The notes under the pieces: generated by a model
Database searches by the model: none
What the model was told of the DNA's origin: nothing
The model's input: only the letters and a program-made list of their open reading frames with translations
NCBI GenBank assembly: GCA_044361315.1
Contig: JBIKJA010000008.1
Span: 118,535-182,534, forward strand
Direction: 5' to 3'
DNA from: Crocinitomix sp044361315
GTDB lineage: Bacteria; Bacteroidota; Bacteroidia; Flavobacteriales_D; Crocinitomicaceae
DNA: 64,000 bases
Shown: positions 26,130 through 35,492 of the stretch, in pieces
How the letters are laid out: each line of letters begins with the position of its first letter
Numbering within the stretch: the stretch's first letter is position 1
Translations under genes and position numbers: made by a program

Positions 26130-26765
26130 ATGGAAAACAAGGTAACTGAAGCACTTAATTTTCGCTATGCCACTAAAAAATTTAATCCCGATCTGCTGTT
26201 AACAGATGATCAAGTGGAGACATTGATTGAAGCGGTGCGTTTAACACCAACCTCGTATGGGTTGCAATTAATGAAGTTGGTGGTGGTTGAAAATAAAGAG
26301 TTACGACATCAATTATTACCTCACGCATTTGCTCAAAATCAGGTAGTGGATGCTTCGCATTTATTTATTCTTTGCCGCGAAAAGGAAATTTTCGATCAAC
26401 ATGTGTTTGATTATGTTGAAAATATGGCGACGCAAAGAGGGGTTGAGCGCGATACGTTGGAAGGTTTTAGTTCGATGATGCTTCGTTCAATTGCAGCAAT
26501 GTCAACAGAAAAGAGAGATATTTGGATGAATAATCAAGTGTATATCGCCTTGGGAAACTTATTAAATGCTTGCGCACTCTTAAAAATTGATGCCACCCCA
26601 ATGGAAGGATTTAAACCAAAGGAATTTGACCAAGTTTTAGGTTTGGACGAACTAAATTTAAGTTCGGTGTTATGTGTTCCAATTGGTTATCGCGCCGATG
26701 ACGACGCTAACGCTTTCAGAAAAAAAATCCGCCGCTCGAAAGAAAATTTTCTAATAATACGTTAG
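26130..26765 (+). CDS. Nitroreductase-family NAD(P)H oxidoreductase
   Basis: 211 aa. FMN-binding nitroreductase fold: NFRYATKKFNPD at the N-terminus, LTPTSYGLQLMKLVVV (phosphate and flavin contacts), and a C-terminal SVLCVPIGYRADDDANAFRKKIRR. It resembles NfsB/DrgA-type enzymes that reduce nitro compounds or quinones; the natural substrate is not evident. Its stop overlaps the end of the converging M43 protease by 4 bases. Confidence 0.9.
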   Translation: MENKVTEALNFRYATKKFNPDLLLTDDQVETLIEAVRLTPTSYGLQLMKLVVVENKELRHQLLPHAFAQNQVVDASHLFILCREKEIFDQHVFDYVENMATQRGVERDTLEGFSSMMLRSIAAMSTEKRDIWMNNQVYIALGNLLNACALLKIDATPMEGFKPKEFDQVLGLDELNLSSVLCVPIGYRADDDANAFRKKIRRSKENFLIIR

Positions 26766-28054
26766 TAAATAATCAGTTTTTCGGTACGAATGGTTTCGTT
26801 GTTAGCAATCTGAACAAAATAAACTCCTTTTGGCAGCTGGGTGAATTCGATTGTTTTTTGCCCGTTTTGTGGGGTGAACGTTTGAATAACTTGACCAGTT
26901 TCTGCCACTAAATTTACTTGATTGATTTCCGTTTCGCCATTCATTACCAAAGTAACTGAACCTTGAGATGGATTTGGATACAATTGAAATTGCAATTCAT
27001 CCATTCTTATTGATTCAGTGCCTAATGCAGGATTATTGTCAATCAAATCAAAACGTTCGGTTAAAATTACCCCGCGCATAAGTTCAATTTGACCAAGTGT
27101 AAACGAATTTTGACAAGTTTCTGCCGAATAATCCATGTAATTTTCAACCATGTCTGGCAAATCGCCTAAATCACCGATATCATCCGTACACGTATTTTTT
27201 TCGATGTCACAATCTTGATTTGATTGATCGACTGCATTTGGTGTATCATCAACACCATCTTCTTGGGTGCAATCGCCATCTCCCCAAATATGCCGTAAGC
27301 CTAAATAATGACCAACTTCGTGGGTAGCTGTACGACCACGAACGTCGATTTCTCCGCCACCTGCAATTAACGGATTGGGATTATTGCTTCCAAAAGCTTC
27401 ATACTGAATTACTACACCGTCGGCTAAACCATCTACGGAACCATCAGGCCAATGCGGTAATCCATCTGGAGGCGTGGCATATCCTAATAGAAAAACAGTG
27501 CCAAAAAGCGACATGTCGCACACCCAAATATTTAAATAACGACTTTGATCCCATGGGTCAACTCCACCTTCGGCCGCTGATTTTACTCCCTCAGCTGGTG
27601 ATAACTCAAGACTTAAGAAACTTTCTACATCCGTATTTGTTCGCGTAATTCCAGTGGTTGGATTTCCATCTGGATCAAATGACGCTAATACAAAATTGAT
27701 GTAAGTATCCCCAACAATCGTATTAAAAGTGTCTCGCACGTTACCCGCATCTAAATTCAACCTGCGGTAATCAGCATTTAATGAAGCTATTTGATTATAA
27801 ATTACACTGTCTGGAAGATTTTCTTCAGGGGTGTTAAAAACGATATGAACTACCACAGGAATGGTGTAAACATCTTCACGATCTTGCGAACCCGTCAGTT
27901 TTGCCCGTTCAAAGGTTTCGTTTACATGTGTGAGATAGCCTGGGTTTTTTGATTCTTGCTCAAGTAAAGCTTGGTGGGTATAGCAACGGTGAAGTTCTTG
28001 ACTAAATCCGTTTAGACAAACCAGTGCAGAAACAAATAAGGTAATTTTTTTCAT
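26762..28054 (-). CDS. Secreted M43 metalloprotease with T9SS sorting domain
   Basis: 430 aa from the ATG at 28054 (MKKITLFVSALVCLNGFSQ is a clear signal peptide; the longer frame to 28078 would begin inside the promoter box). The zinc motif HEVGHYLGLRH is near 241 and the Met-turn NYMDYS near 303. The last 75 residues are a type-A T9SS sorting domain (LYPNPSQGSVTLVM ... KGVYFVQIANNE). It has the same protease family as the gene at 4893-7829 but no PKD or SprB parts. Confidence 0.9.
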   Translation of the reverse strand: MKKITLFVSALVCLNGFSQELHRCYTHQALLEQESKNPGYLTHVNETFERAKLTGSQDREDVYTIPVVVHIVFNTPEENLPDSVIYNQIASLNADYRRLNLDAGNVRDTFNTIVGDTYINFVLASFDPDGNPTTGITRTNTDVESFLSLELSPAEGVKSAAEGGVDPWDQSRYLNIWVCDMSLFGTVFLLGYATPPDGLPHWPDGSVDGLADGVVIQYEAFGSNNPNPLIAGGGEIDVRGRTATHEVGHYLGLRHIWGDGDCTQEDGVDDTPNAVDQSNQDCDIEKNTCTDDIGDLGDLPDMVENYMDYSAETCQNSFTLGQIELMRGVILTERFDLIDNNPALGTESIRMDELQFQLYPNPSQGSVTLVMNGETEINQVNLVAETGQVIQTFTPQNGQKTIEFTQLPKGVYFVQIANNETIRTEKLIIY

Positions 28055-28075
28055 AAAAAGATAGTTCAACTCGCT

Positions 28076-28083
28076 CAAATATA
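28076..28083 (-). promoter_or_regulatory. Candidate -7 box for the second M43 protease
   Basis: Minus strand TATATTTG, 21 bases before the ATG. Confidence 0.45.
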
Positions 28084-28160
28084 ATCAAGTCTAGTTGATT
28101 TTTGATAAGTGTACTTAAAGTTATTCTAAAAAAAGGTGATAGGATTATTCAATTTCAGCT

Positions 28161-28168
28161 TAAATTTG
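28161..28168 (+). promoter_or_regulatory. -7 box directly before the uvrC start codon
   Basis: TAAATTTG, TCCGT, ATG. Same arrangement and almost the same bases as at the DUF2480 gene; predicts a leaderless or nearly leaderless mRNA. Confidence 0.5.
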
Positions 28169-28173
28169 TCCGT

Positions 28174-29970
28174 ATGTTCGAGCACCTCAAGGAAAAAATA
28201 AAACAAATTCCATCTAGTCCTGGGATTTATCAATATTTTGACAAAACAGGTGAAATCATTTATGTTGGGAAGGCGAAGGATCTAAAAAAGCGGGTCTCCT
28301 CTTACTTTAATAAAACCCAAATCGACAATGCGAAAACGGCAATTTTAGTGCGCAAAATTGTCGACATTAAGTATTTAGTGGTGGATACCGAAATGGATGC
28401 GTTGTTGTTGGAGAATAATTTGATTAAGAAATATCTCCCTAAATACAACATTCAATTAAAGGACGATAAAACCTATCCGTGGATTTGTGTCACCAAAGAA
28501 GCTTTTCCTCGAATTTTTTCAACGCGACGAGTGATTAAAGACGGATCAAAATATTACGGACCTTATCCCTCTGTAAAAATGATGTGGACCTTGTTGGACT
28601 TAATTAAAGATGTCTACCCACTGCGAACGTGTAAATTAAATTTATCTGAACAGGCCATTAAAAAATCGAATTATAAGGTTTGTTTAGAATATCATCTTGG
28701 AAATTGCAAGGGGCCTTGCGAGAAAAAACAAAGCGAATTAGAATACCAAGTCTATCTTACCGAGATTTCCAATATTCTGAGCGGTAATGTCAATTCGGTG
28801 ATCAAAGAATTGAAAAATTTAATGGAGATCTGTGCCGCTGCCTTAAAATTTGAAGAAGCCTTAGAAATCAAGAATAAAATTCAGCTGTTGCAAAATTATT
28901 ATTCGAAATCTGCGATTGTCAGTCCTACCATTCACAATGTCGATGTTATTTCACTCTCAGAAGATACTAAATCGGCTTATGTAAATTATTTAAAAATTAA
29001 TAATGGGTCTATTATTCAAGGACATACGGTGGAGGTCAAGAAAAAACTAGATGAAAGTGCCGACGATATTTTGACCTTTGTCTTGGTTGAAATGCGCGAA
29101 CGTTATGGGAAAGAATCGGAAGAAGTCATCACACGTATAAAATTAGGTACTTTTTTTCCCGATCTAAAAATTACGATTCCTATTCGTGGCGAAAAGAAAA
29201 CCTTGTTAGAGTTGTCCGAACGGAACACCAAATTTTTTATGGTGGAAAAGCATAAACAAGAAAAATTGGTCGATCCAGAACGACACACCGAAAGGATTAT
29301 GGAAACCATGAAAACAGATTTGAGATTAAAAGAATGGCCGGTGCATATCGAATGTTTTGATAACTCGAATTTTCATGGAACCAATGCGGTTTCTGCGTGT
29401 GTGGTATTTAAAAACGGGAAACCAAGTAAAGCAGATTATCGCCATTTTAATATAAAAACGGTGGTTGGTCCAGACGATTTTGCTTCGATGGAAGAGGTGG
29501 TGTATCGGCGGTACAAACGTTTATTAGACGAAGACCAATCCCTGCCGCAAGTAATTATCATTGACGGCGGCAAAGGACAATTGAGTGCTGCCTTGGCAAG
29601 TATTGACAAATTAGAATTACGGGGTAAAATTACCTTAATTGGCATCGCAAAAAAATTGGAAGAATTGTATTATCCAGGCGATTCTGTTCCTGTTTACATC
29701 GACAAGCGCTCCGAATCCTTGAAAGTCATTCAACACATGCGAAACGAAGCCCACCGCTTTGGAATTACCCACCATCGCAATAAACGAAGTAAAAATGCAT
29801 TGGGCACAGAATTAACCACCATCGATGGAATCGGAGATAAAACAGCGACTGATTTACTGACTTTTTTCAAATCGGTAAAACGCATTAAAACCGCATCATT
29901 GGAGGAATTAGCCAAGGCGATCGGACCATCCAAAGCAAAGGTAGTTTTTGATCATTTTACCGTTTCGTAA
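28174..29970 (+). CDS. uvrC: Excinuclease ABC subunit C
   Basis: 598 aa from the ATG at 28174; 24 further in-frame codons upstream (from 28102) are not family-like and lie across the promoter box. UvrC makes the two incisions in nucleotide excision repair. Visible: N-terminal GIY-YIG nuclease (SSPGIYQYFDKTGEIIYVGKAK), the zinc/cysteine cluster (CLEYHLGNCKGPCEKKQ), the UVR helix (LKFEEALEIKNKIQLL), the C-terminal RNase H-like nuclease (HIECFDNSNFHGTNAVSACV; IIDGGKGQL; MRNEAHRFGITHHRNKR) and the helix-hairpin-helix (IDGIGDKTATDLL). Confidence 0.95.
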   Translation: MFEHLKEKIKQIPSSPGIYQYFDKTGEIIYVGKAKDLKKRVSSYFNKTQIDNAKTAILVRKIVDIKYLVVDTEMDALLLENNLIKKYLPKYNIQLKDDKTYPWICVTKEAFPRIFSTRRVIKDGSKYYGPYPSVKMMWTLLDLIKDVYPLRTCKLNLSEQAIKKSNYKVCLEYHLGNCKGPCEKKQSELEYQVYLTEISNILSGNVNSVIKELKNLMEICAAALKFEEALEIKNKIQLLQNYYSKSAIVSPTIHNVDVISLSEDTKSAYVNYLKINNGSIIQGHTVEVKKKLDESADDILTFVLVEMRERYGKESEEVITRIKLGTFFPDLKITIPIRGEKKTLLELSERNTKFFMVEKHKQEKLVDPERHTERIMETMKTDLRLKEWPVHIECFDNSNFHGTNAVSACVVFKNGKPSKADYRHFNIKTVVGPDDFASMEEVVYRRYKRLLDEDQSLPQVIIIDGGKGQLSAALASIDKLELRGKITLIGIAKKLEELYYPGDSVPVYIDKRSESLKVIQHMRNEAHRFGITHHRNKRSKNALGTELTTIDGIGDKTATDLLTFFKSVKRIKTASLEELAKAIGPSKAKVVFDHFTVS

Positions 29971-30223
29971 CTTCATCAAAAGCCCTTGTAATCTGATTGC
30001 CGGCAAAGAAAACCGAGACATTCAAGTTAGGTTTTAAGGCAAAAGTTCGGATATACGGGCAATTTTAAGTACAATTGGTTAAAAGGCACACTATTGAATT
30101 CCCGTTAAATAAACGAAGCTGTTCAATAGATAGGCAATTGGGGTAGTAAACGATTTTTTCAGAGATCATTTCATTTACTAATTGTAGATTGAGTTCTAAT
30201 TACGCACCAACTAATTGAAATTT

Positions 30224-31762
30224 ATGTCAAACAAAGTATCCAACCATCTCTTTGAACTGATTAAAAGTTTAAATAAATCAGAGAAGAGATATTTTAAATT
30301 ATATTCCTCCAGACACACCATCGGTGAAGAGAATGGTTACCTCAGACTGTTCGATTTTATCGACCGAATGGACACGTATCAAGAAGATTTAATCTTTATG
30401 CACTTTAAAGGTCAAGCATTATTAAACAAGTTTTCTATCACAAAAGCTAGATTATATAGTAATATTCTCCGCAGTTTAGATGCATTTAACGCGAACAGCT
30501 CTGAAGACGCCCAATTTTACAGATCCTTAAATTGTGCCGACATTCTTTTTGATAAAGGCTTGTACAAACAGTGCGAAAAGTTATTAGCCAGCACAGAAAA
30601 ATTAGCGCAAAAATCAGAACGATTCACCATTTTATTAGACATCAAAGAAAAACAAAAGCGATTGATTGAAAACGATGGCTATGTGGACAGCAATCAGGCC
30701 GAATTGGCAAATATGTTAGAATCGGAAGAAATGATTATTGCCGATTTAAAAATGTACAACGAATTATGGAATGTCAAAAGTTTACTTTTTCAAGAAATTA
30801 ATTTAAACGGAAAAAATAGATCAGAAGAAGTGGATGACCGTTTAAAATTTTTGGTCTCCCGACTTGAAGGAATTGAGGTGATGAACCATTCAAAACGAAT
30901 TCAGCATATTTATCACCACATTCACGGGGCGTTTTACTTTGCCACCAATAATTACGAAGCTTGTTACGAGCATTTAAGTGCCAATTTGGTTTTATTTGAA
31001 GATAAAAATAGCAACTTCAAAAATCGGCCTAATTTATATTTTTCCATGTTAACTAATTTGGTATATGTAGCAACAAAATTGAAGTTCTACGAAAAGGCGC
31101 AAACGTACTTGAGGTTATTGAATGGGTATACCGAAAGCAGCGAACAACAGCACACCCTGGATTTGGAAATTAAATATTTTTCGAGTAAATATAGTTTAGA
31201 GCTGTTTTTACTTTCTGAAAAAGGCGATTTTGTTCAGGCGGAAAAATTGGTACCTAAAATCCTTGAAGGGTACAAGGTGCATGGCGATCAAATTAACCCA
31301 CTCCGAAAAGCATACATCGATTTTAAAATTAGCATTATCTACCTTTCGTTAGGTGAATTTTCAAAAGCGCTTCTATGGAGCAACAAAGTACTCAACGAAG
31401 ACCGAATAGATAAAAACCATGACATCCATTGTTTTGCACAACTTATCAATTTGATTTTACATTACGAATTAAAAAATAATCGATTTTTACCGTATGCCTT
31501 AAACACTACAAAACGTTATTTAAAAACGCGAAATCGAATTTATGCGTTTGAAGAAGTTTTTTTGAAATTAATCTCTCAATTGGCCAGAATTGATGGGGTT
31601 TTCGATCTTGAAGATAAATTAGTCCTAATTGAAAAAGAATTAATTAAACTGAAAAATCACCCGAAAGAAAGAAATGTATTTGAATATTTCGACTTTTTAA
31701 CCTGGGTACAAAGTAAATTAAAACGAAAAACGTATTTAGAAATGAAATTAATCAATGGGTAG
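30224..31762 (+). CDS. Uncharacterised all-helical TPR-like protein
   Basis: 512 aa from the ATG at 30224 (MSNKVSNHLFELIKSLNKSE; a TTG 9 bases earlier is also open). I do not recognise a named family. No signal peptide or membrane segment. The chain is almost wholly helical, with pairs of helices such as EACYEHLSANLVLFE, EKAQTYLRLLNGYTE and SKALLWSNKVLNE spaced like tetratricopeptide repeats, so it probably forms a solenoid for protein contacts. The opening NKVSNHLFELIKSLNKSEKR looks like a conserved N-terminal helix seen in hypothetical Flavobacteriales proteins. It stands alone between uvrC and a repeat element. Confidence 0.7.
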   Translation: MSNKVSNHLFELIKSLNKSEKRYFKLYSSRHTIGEENGYLRLFDFIDRMDTYQEDLIFMHFKGQALLNKFSITKARLYSNILRSLDAFNANSSEDAQFYRSLNCADILFDKGLYKQCEKLLASTEKLAQKSERFTILLDIKEKQKRLIENDGYVDSNQAELANMLESEEMIIADLKMYNELWNVKSLLFQEINLNGKNRSEEVDDRLKFLVSRLEGIEVMNHSKRIQHIYHHIHGAFYFATNNYEACYEHLSANLVLFEDKNSNFKNRPNLYFSMLTNLVYVATKLKFYEKAQTYLRLLNGYTESSEQQHTLDLEIKYFSSKYSLELFLLSEKGDFVQAEKLVPKILEGYKVHGDQINPLRKAYIDFKISIIYLSLGEFSKALLWSNKVLNEDRIDKNHDIHCFAQLINLILHYELKNNRFLPYALNTTKRYLKTRNRIYAFEEVFLKLISQLARIDGVFDLEDKLVLIEKELIKLKNHPKERNVFEYFDFLTWVQSKLKRKTYLEMKLING

Positions 31763-31799
31763 CCGATGATAAATCCCCAACGAAAGTTCATTCATGGAT

Positions 31800-31975
31800 A
31801 CAGGAAATTTTGCCGTCTTGGCTTTTTATCAGAACCTTTTCCTGCTTTCCGCTAAAGTTGGCTTGCACAAAATTTTTCAGCTCTCCGTCTTCCATGTTTT
31901 CCTAACGTCAAAATGGCTTGCGGGGTTTCAATTGGTTTCTGCTGTGCCAAGCTACCGCTCCTATCAGGGGTGTCG
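31800..31975. repeat. Higher-GC intergenic repeat (CCTGATAGGAGCGG ... AGCGGAAAGCAGG on the minus strand)
   Basis: On the minus strand it starts CCCCTGATAGGAGCGG and ends TTAGCGGAAAGCAGG, AAAAGGTTCTGATAAAAAGCC. These end motifs match, from memory, a repeat that occurs many times between genes in Flavobacteriia. The open frames it contains on both strands have no start, promoter or family support. Confidence 0.5.
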
Positions 31976-32156
31976 ATGATAATTAGCGAATTAATCAGAG
32001 CATAAAAAATTAATTTAAAAAAATAAATAAAAACTTGCAAATCAATTATTTTAATTTTTACTAGTGTTCTAGCCCCTTTGCCTAAATTTAAATCGAATAA
32101 TTACCCAAACAGATAGCGTCAACATTGCTTTCAAAAATAAAATGTTTGAAATTTTT

Positions 32157-32282
32157 GAAAATACCGACAGCATTATTTTAAGTAGTCTGCTAAATCTAAT
32201 GGATTGATTCCGCAAATCCACATAATAGGGCTATTCCGTCAAATTTTAATAAAAAACTGTATGGTAATTTAGAGTCGAACTC
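32157..32282. repeat. Dispersed repeat, copy B
   Basis: Starts GAAAATACCGA...TTAAGTAGTCT and ends with AATTTAGAGTCGAACTC (32266-32282), the latter identical to 12887-12903. It lies just beyond the stop of the OmpA gene. Confidence 0.5.
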
Positions 32283-32292
32283 AGGGTATTAT

Positions 32293-34569
32293 TTAATTCG
32301 TTAGATAAAATCGCAATTCAGCGCGACGGTTACTAGCGTCATTGCTGGCATCCACTAATTTAGATTCTCCGTAAGCGTTTATGGAGAATCTATTTTTTTC
32401 AATTCCCTTTTCAATAAAATAATCTGCAATCCAATGCCCTCTTTTTTGAGAAAGTAAAAAATTGTAATCATCAGAAGCTTGAGCATCAGCGTAAGCACTA
32501 ATTGATAGGTGAAGTTGGGGATATTTTTTCAATACTTTGTAAATCAAGGCTAAATTATCAAGGTCTTCGGGTAAAACATTCGTTTGATTTGAACCAAAAT
32601 ACACCAAAACAGTTTCGTATTCGTCCGATAAATTGATATTGAAATCGGTGGTAGCGTTTAGAGCCGATAATTCTCCATCTGACTGATAGCCGAGAGGTCT
32701 ATAGATAAAATAATTATCTTCTGATGCTTCAATTAGTGCAATTCCTTCGCCGTATCGATTAAATAGCGAAAGCTGAGCTGATTCGTCACATTCTATTCTA
32801 AATTGATGCTGGGTATTATTGCGTAATTCGTTAAAAACAAAATTCCCTAAAGAATCGGTTTTGGTGGTACCAACTAACAATCCCTCTTCATCGTATGCTC
32901 TAACAATGCTGTTTGAACAATTTATTTCTGATTTTGCTGGTTTAAAATTTCCAATAATTTCAGTATAATTGAGCATAAAATCACTTTCTTTTTCAACCTG
33001 CATAAGCGCAAGGCTATTTTGATTTTTCACATTTAGTTTTCTAAATATAAAATCATCTTGCGAATTAAATTTTAATTCGCTGTAAATATTGTCTTTGGAT
33101 CCGTAGACATAGAGTAATAATTCATCGGCACAATCAGGAATTTGAATAAAATAATTTGAGCTAGTTGCCAACTCCATAAATTCAAAATTTCCTGTTGGAT
33201 CCGTTTTTGTCGTAAGCAAAATATTTTTATTTTGATCCACCAAATTAACGATGCGATTGCTTAAATTTTCAGAGGGATTACTTTCTAGCACTAATTTTCC
33301 GGATAAGTGGGCAAGATTTGCCTCATAATTTATCATGTCTTCTGGAATAAAGTGAATCACACTTGCACGGTTGAGACTTAATTTCTTGTACAAAAATTTT
33401 CCATCCTCATTTAAAACATAACTTGAACTTGTATTCCCAAATTCATCATAAAAATTAAGCTGGGTATTTTCTTCATTTAATCCGCTGATTTTTAATGTTA
33501 AATTTGTATCAAGCAGTACGTTTTCGAACATAAAGTGCCCATTTGAATCGGCTTTTTGAGTGTAAACAAATATACCCTCGTCATTGACTAAATTGATGGT
33601 AAGGTTTGCCGTACTCGGGTTTAGTGATTTGAATGTAAATGATCCGGAAATTTGGTTTTTTACAGTAATTCGTTTTTCAAGGGTGAAATAATAAATATTT
33701 GGATCGCCCTCACGTGTCGAAGAAAAATAACCAGCAGACATATTTGGCAAAATTGAAATCCCGAAATCGTCAGCGGACGAATTTAACCCTTCTATTTTAA
33801 GTAGTTCACCTTCTTTTTCTGGAGATACATAGTAAATATCCAATTGCCCCTCAGTCCCTTCACGATCGCTTGAAAAGAAGATGTTGCCTCGAATTACAAA
33901 AGGGTAATTTTCGTTATTTTCCGAATTGAGTTCAACAAGGTTTGCAGGCTCACCCCATCCACTTTTGAAAATTTCTGAATAATAAAGATCACTTTTACCT
34001 AAACCCCCTTGCTGATCTGAAACAAAATAAAGTCTCTTTGTTGCTGGATCAAATGCAGGATTTGCATACGAATAATCATCGCTCGAAAAGGGGAGTCTTA
34101 TTATTTTATTGATTTTACCATCTTTTTTTGTCGCTAGAAATAATTGGGATTTCAAAAATTTTTCTTTCCCTTTTGTGATTTCTATTTTACGTGAAAAAAA
34201 AAGACTGTCACCTGTTTGGGTTAGACACATAGGTCCCGTATTACTAGTTGAAATCAATTTATTGGAGACCAATTTTATATCATTCACACTGATCACTCCA
34301 GCCTCTTTCAAATAAAATGATCCGTAAAAAAGATTGGTAAAGCCGTTTTTATCCCAATTGTTTTCCCCTAAATTTTGCAAATTATATGGTCGTGTTGAGG
34401 TAAAGTAGATTTTATTATTAAAGATAACAGGAGCGAAATCACTTGATTTTTCGTTGATACCGTTAATGGTTTGAATGCTAGCCACTAATTTCACTTCTTC
34501 AATTTCATACCTTTGAGATGAAGCCGAAAGGGCAAAAAGGAAATATGGGAGCAAAAATTGAAATCTCAT
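32293..34569 (-). CDS. OmpA-family outer-membrane protein with PD40 and carboxypeptidase-regulatory-like repeats
   Basis: 758 aa from the ATG at 34569 (MRFQFLLPYFLFALSASSQ, signal peptide; this start is one base beyond the SprF stop). Order: WD40/PD40-like beta-propeller stretches (FDPATKRLYFVSDQQGGLGKSDLYY; NIFFSSDREGTEGQLDIYYV, here in part), several CarboxypepD-regulatory-like repeats (TKTDPTGNFEFMEL; TKTDSLGNFVFNEL), and a C-terminal OmpA peptidoglycan-binding domain (LHLSISAYADAQASDDYN ... INAYGESKLVDASNDASNRR). It is the third gene of the adhesin-SprF-OmpA operon and probably anchors the secretion partner to the cell wall. Confidence 0.88.
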   Translation of the reverse strand: MRFQFLLPYFLFALSASSQRYEIEEVKLVASIQTINGINEKSSDFAPVIFNNKIYFTSTRPYNLQNLGENNWDKNGFTNLFYGSFYLKEAGVISVNDIKLVSNKLISTSNTGPMCLTQTGDSLFFSRKIEITKGKEKFLKSQLFLATKKDGKINKIIRLPFSSDDYSYANPAFDPATKRLYFVSDQQGGLGKSDLYYSEIFKSGWGEPANLVELNSENNENYPFVIRGNIFFSSDREGTEGQLDIYYVSPEKEGELLKIEGLNSSADDFGISILPNMSAGYFSSTREGDPNIYYFTLEKRITVKNQISGSFTFKSLNPSTANLTINLVNDEGIFVYTQKADSNGHFMFENVLLDTNLTLKISGLNEENTQLNFYDEFGNTSSSYVLNEDGKFLYKKLSLNRASVIHFIPEDMINYEANLAHLSGKLVLESNPSENLSNRIVNLVDQNKNILLTTKTDPTGNFEFMELATSSNYFIQIPDCADELLLYVYGSKDNIYSELKFNSQDDFIFRKLNVKNQNSLALMQVEKESDFMLNYTEIIGNFKPAKSEINCSNSIVRAYDEEGLLVGTTKTDSLGNFVFNELRNNTQHQFRIECDESAQLSLFNRYGEGIALIEASEDNYFIYRPLGYQSDGELSALNATTDFNINLSDEYETVLVYFGSNQTNVLPEDLDNLALIYKVLKKYPQLHLSISAYADAQASDDYNFLLSQKRGHWIADYFIEKGIEKNRFSINAYGESKLVDASNDASNRRAELRFYLTN

Positions 34570-34570
34570 G

Positions 34571-35485
34571 TTATAAATAGCGTGGTGTTGTGAAGGATGG
34601 TTTACGTAAATTAAAATCAAGCCCAATTAAAAGTTCATGCGACCCATTCGAATAGTTGTTTATTTTAGTTAAATTCATATCATACGAATATCCGATTCGA
34701 AGATAGTCAGAAACATTGAAATCTAATAAAAAATTTAAACTTGATGTATTTCTAAAGCCTATCCCTATCCAAAACAATTCGTTAAACATCACATTCGTAT
34801 TAAAATCGACATTAAACGAACCTGGTCCCGCGTATTTAACTAAAATAGAAGGTTTAATTAAAATGTTTTTATCTGTTTTGTAGACATAACCTGTGCCAAA
34901 AAAAAGGTGTCTTCTCAAATAGTAAGTTTGGTTATTTGCAAGGTTTGCGAAATTAAAACGGTGTTTGGTAAGGTGATTCAGTGACAAACCTGCATAAAAT
35001 TTTTCGGTGTAATAATAAAGTCCAAAGTCGAAACTTGGTACCATGGCACTTAATCTAGTTTTAGTGTCTAAAAGATCATTATCTTCTCTAAAAGTCAATT
35101 GGCCCTGATCAATCACGGTATTATAAATCCCGCCACGTAATCCAAAATTAAGGGTGCCTGACTCAAGTAGCAATTGATAGGCCCCGGTGGCCATTGCCAT
35201 TAAATTATTCGTAACGCCTAATTTGTCATGAGAAAAATTAACACCCCAAGCCAATTTTTTTTGGTTGGTAGGAGTATGGGCAGAAATTGTTTGCGTAGTT
35301 GGCGCACCATCTAATCCCAACCATTGATTGCGATTGATTGCGACTAAATTTACAGCATTTCGCGATCCAGCATACGCCGGATTAATGGCAAATGGATTAA
35401 ACATGTATTGACTATAAATCGCATCTTGTTGCGTTAAGCCAACATGACTGATTAGTAATACTAGTATGTATATTATTCTTTTCAT
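34571..35485 (-). CDS. PorP/SprF-family outer-membrane protein
   Basis: 304 aa. Signal peptide 1-18 (ending SHVGLTQ), then the family opening QDAIYSQYMFNPFAINPAYAGSRN and a 14-strand-type barrel with the phrases HTPTNQKKLAWGVNFSHDKLG and LRIGYSYDMNLTKINNYSNGSHELLIG (each in part). Members of this family assist secretion and surface attachment of one cognate type-B T9SS cargo, as SprF does for SprB. The cargo here is evidently the 1948-aa protein, 7 bases upstream. Confidence 0.92.
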   Translation of the reverse strand: MKRIIYILVLLISHVGLTQQDAIYSQYMFNPFAINPAYAGSRNAVNLVAINRNQWLGLDGAPTTQTISAHTPTNQKKLAWGVNFSHDKLGVTNNLMAMATGAYQLLLESGTLNFGLRGGIYNTVIDQGQLTFREDNDLLDTKTRLSAMVPSFDFGLYYYTEKFYAGLSLNHLTKHRFNFANLANNQTYYLRRHLFFGTGYVYKTDKNILIKPSILVKYAGPGSFNVDFNTNVMFNELFWIGIGFRNTSSLNFLLDFNVSDYLRIGYSYDMNLTKINNYSNGSHELLIGLDFNLRKPSFTTPRYL

Positions 35486-35492
35486 TTAATTC

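Larger units (their letters stand above)
31763..32292. other. Intergenic gap holding two repeats
   Basis: Contains the higher-GC repeat at about 31800-31975 and copy B of the dispersed repeat at 32157-32282. No credible gene. Confidence 0.5.

Noticed and set aside
31794..32040. Open frames of about 60 codons on both strands
   Set aside because: They lie in an intergenic repeat with known-looking boundary motifs and lack promoters or family features.
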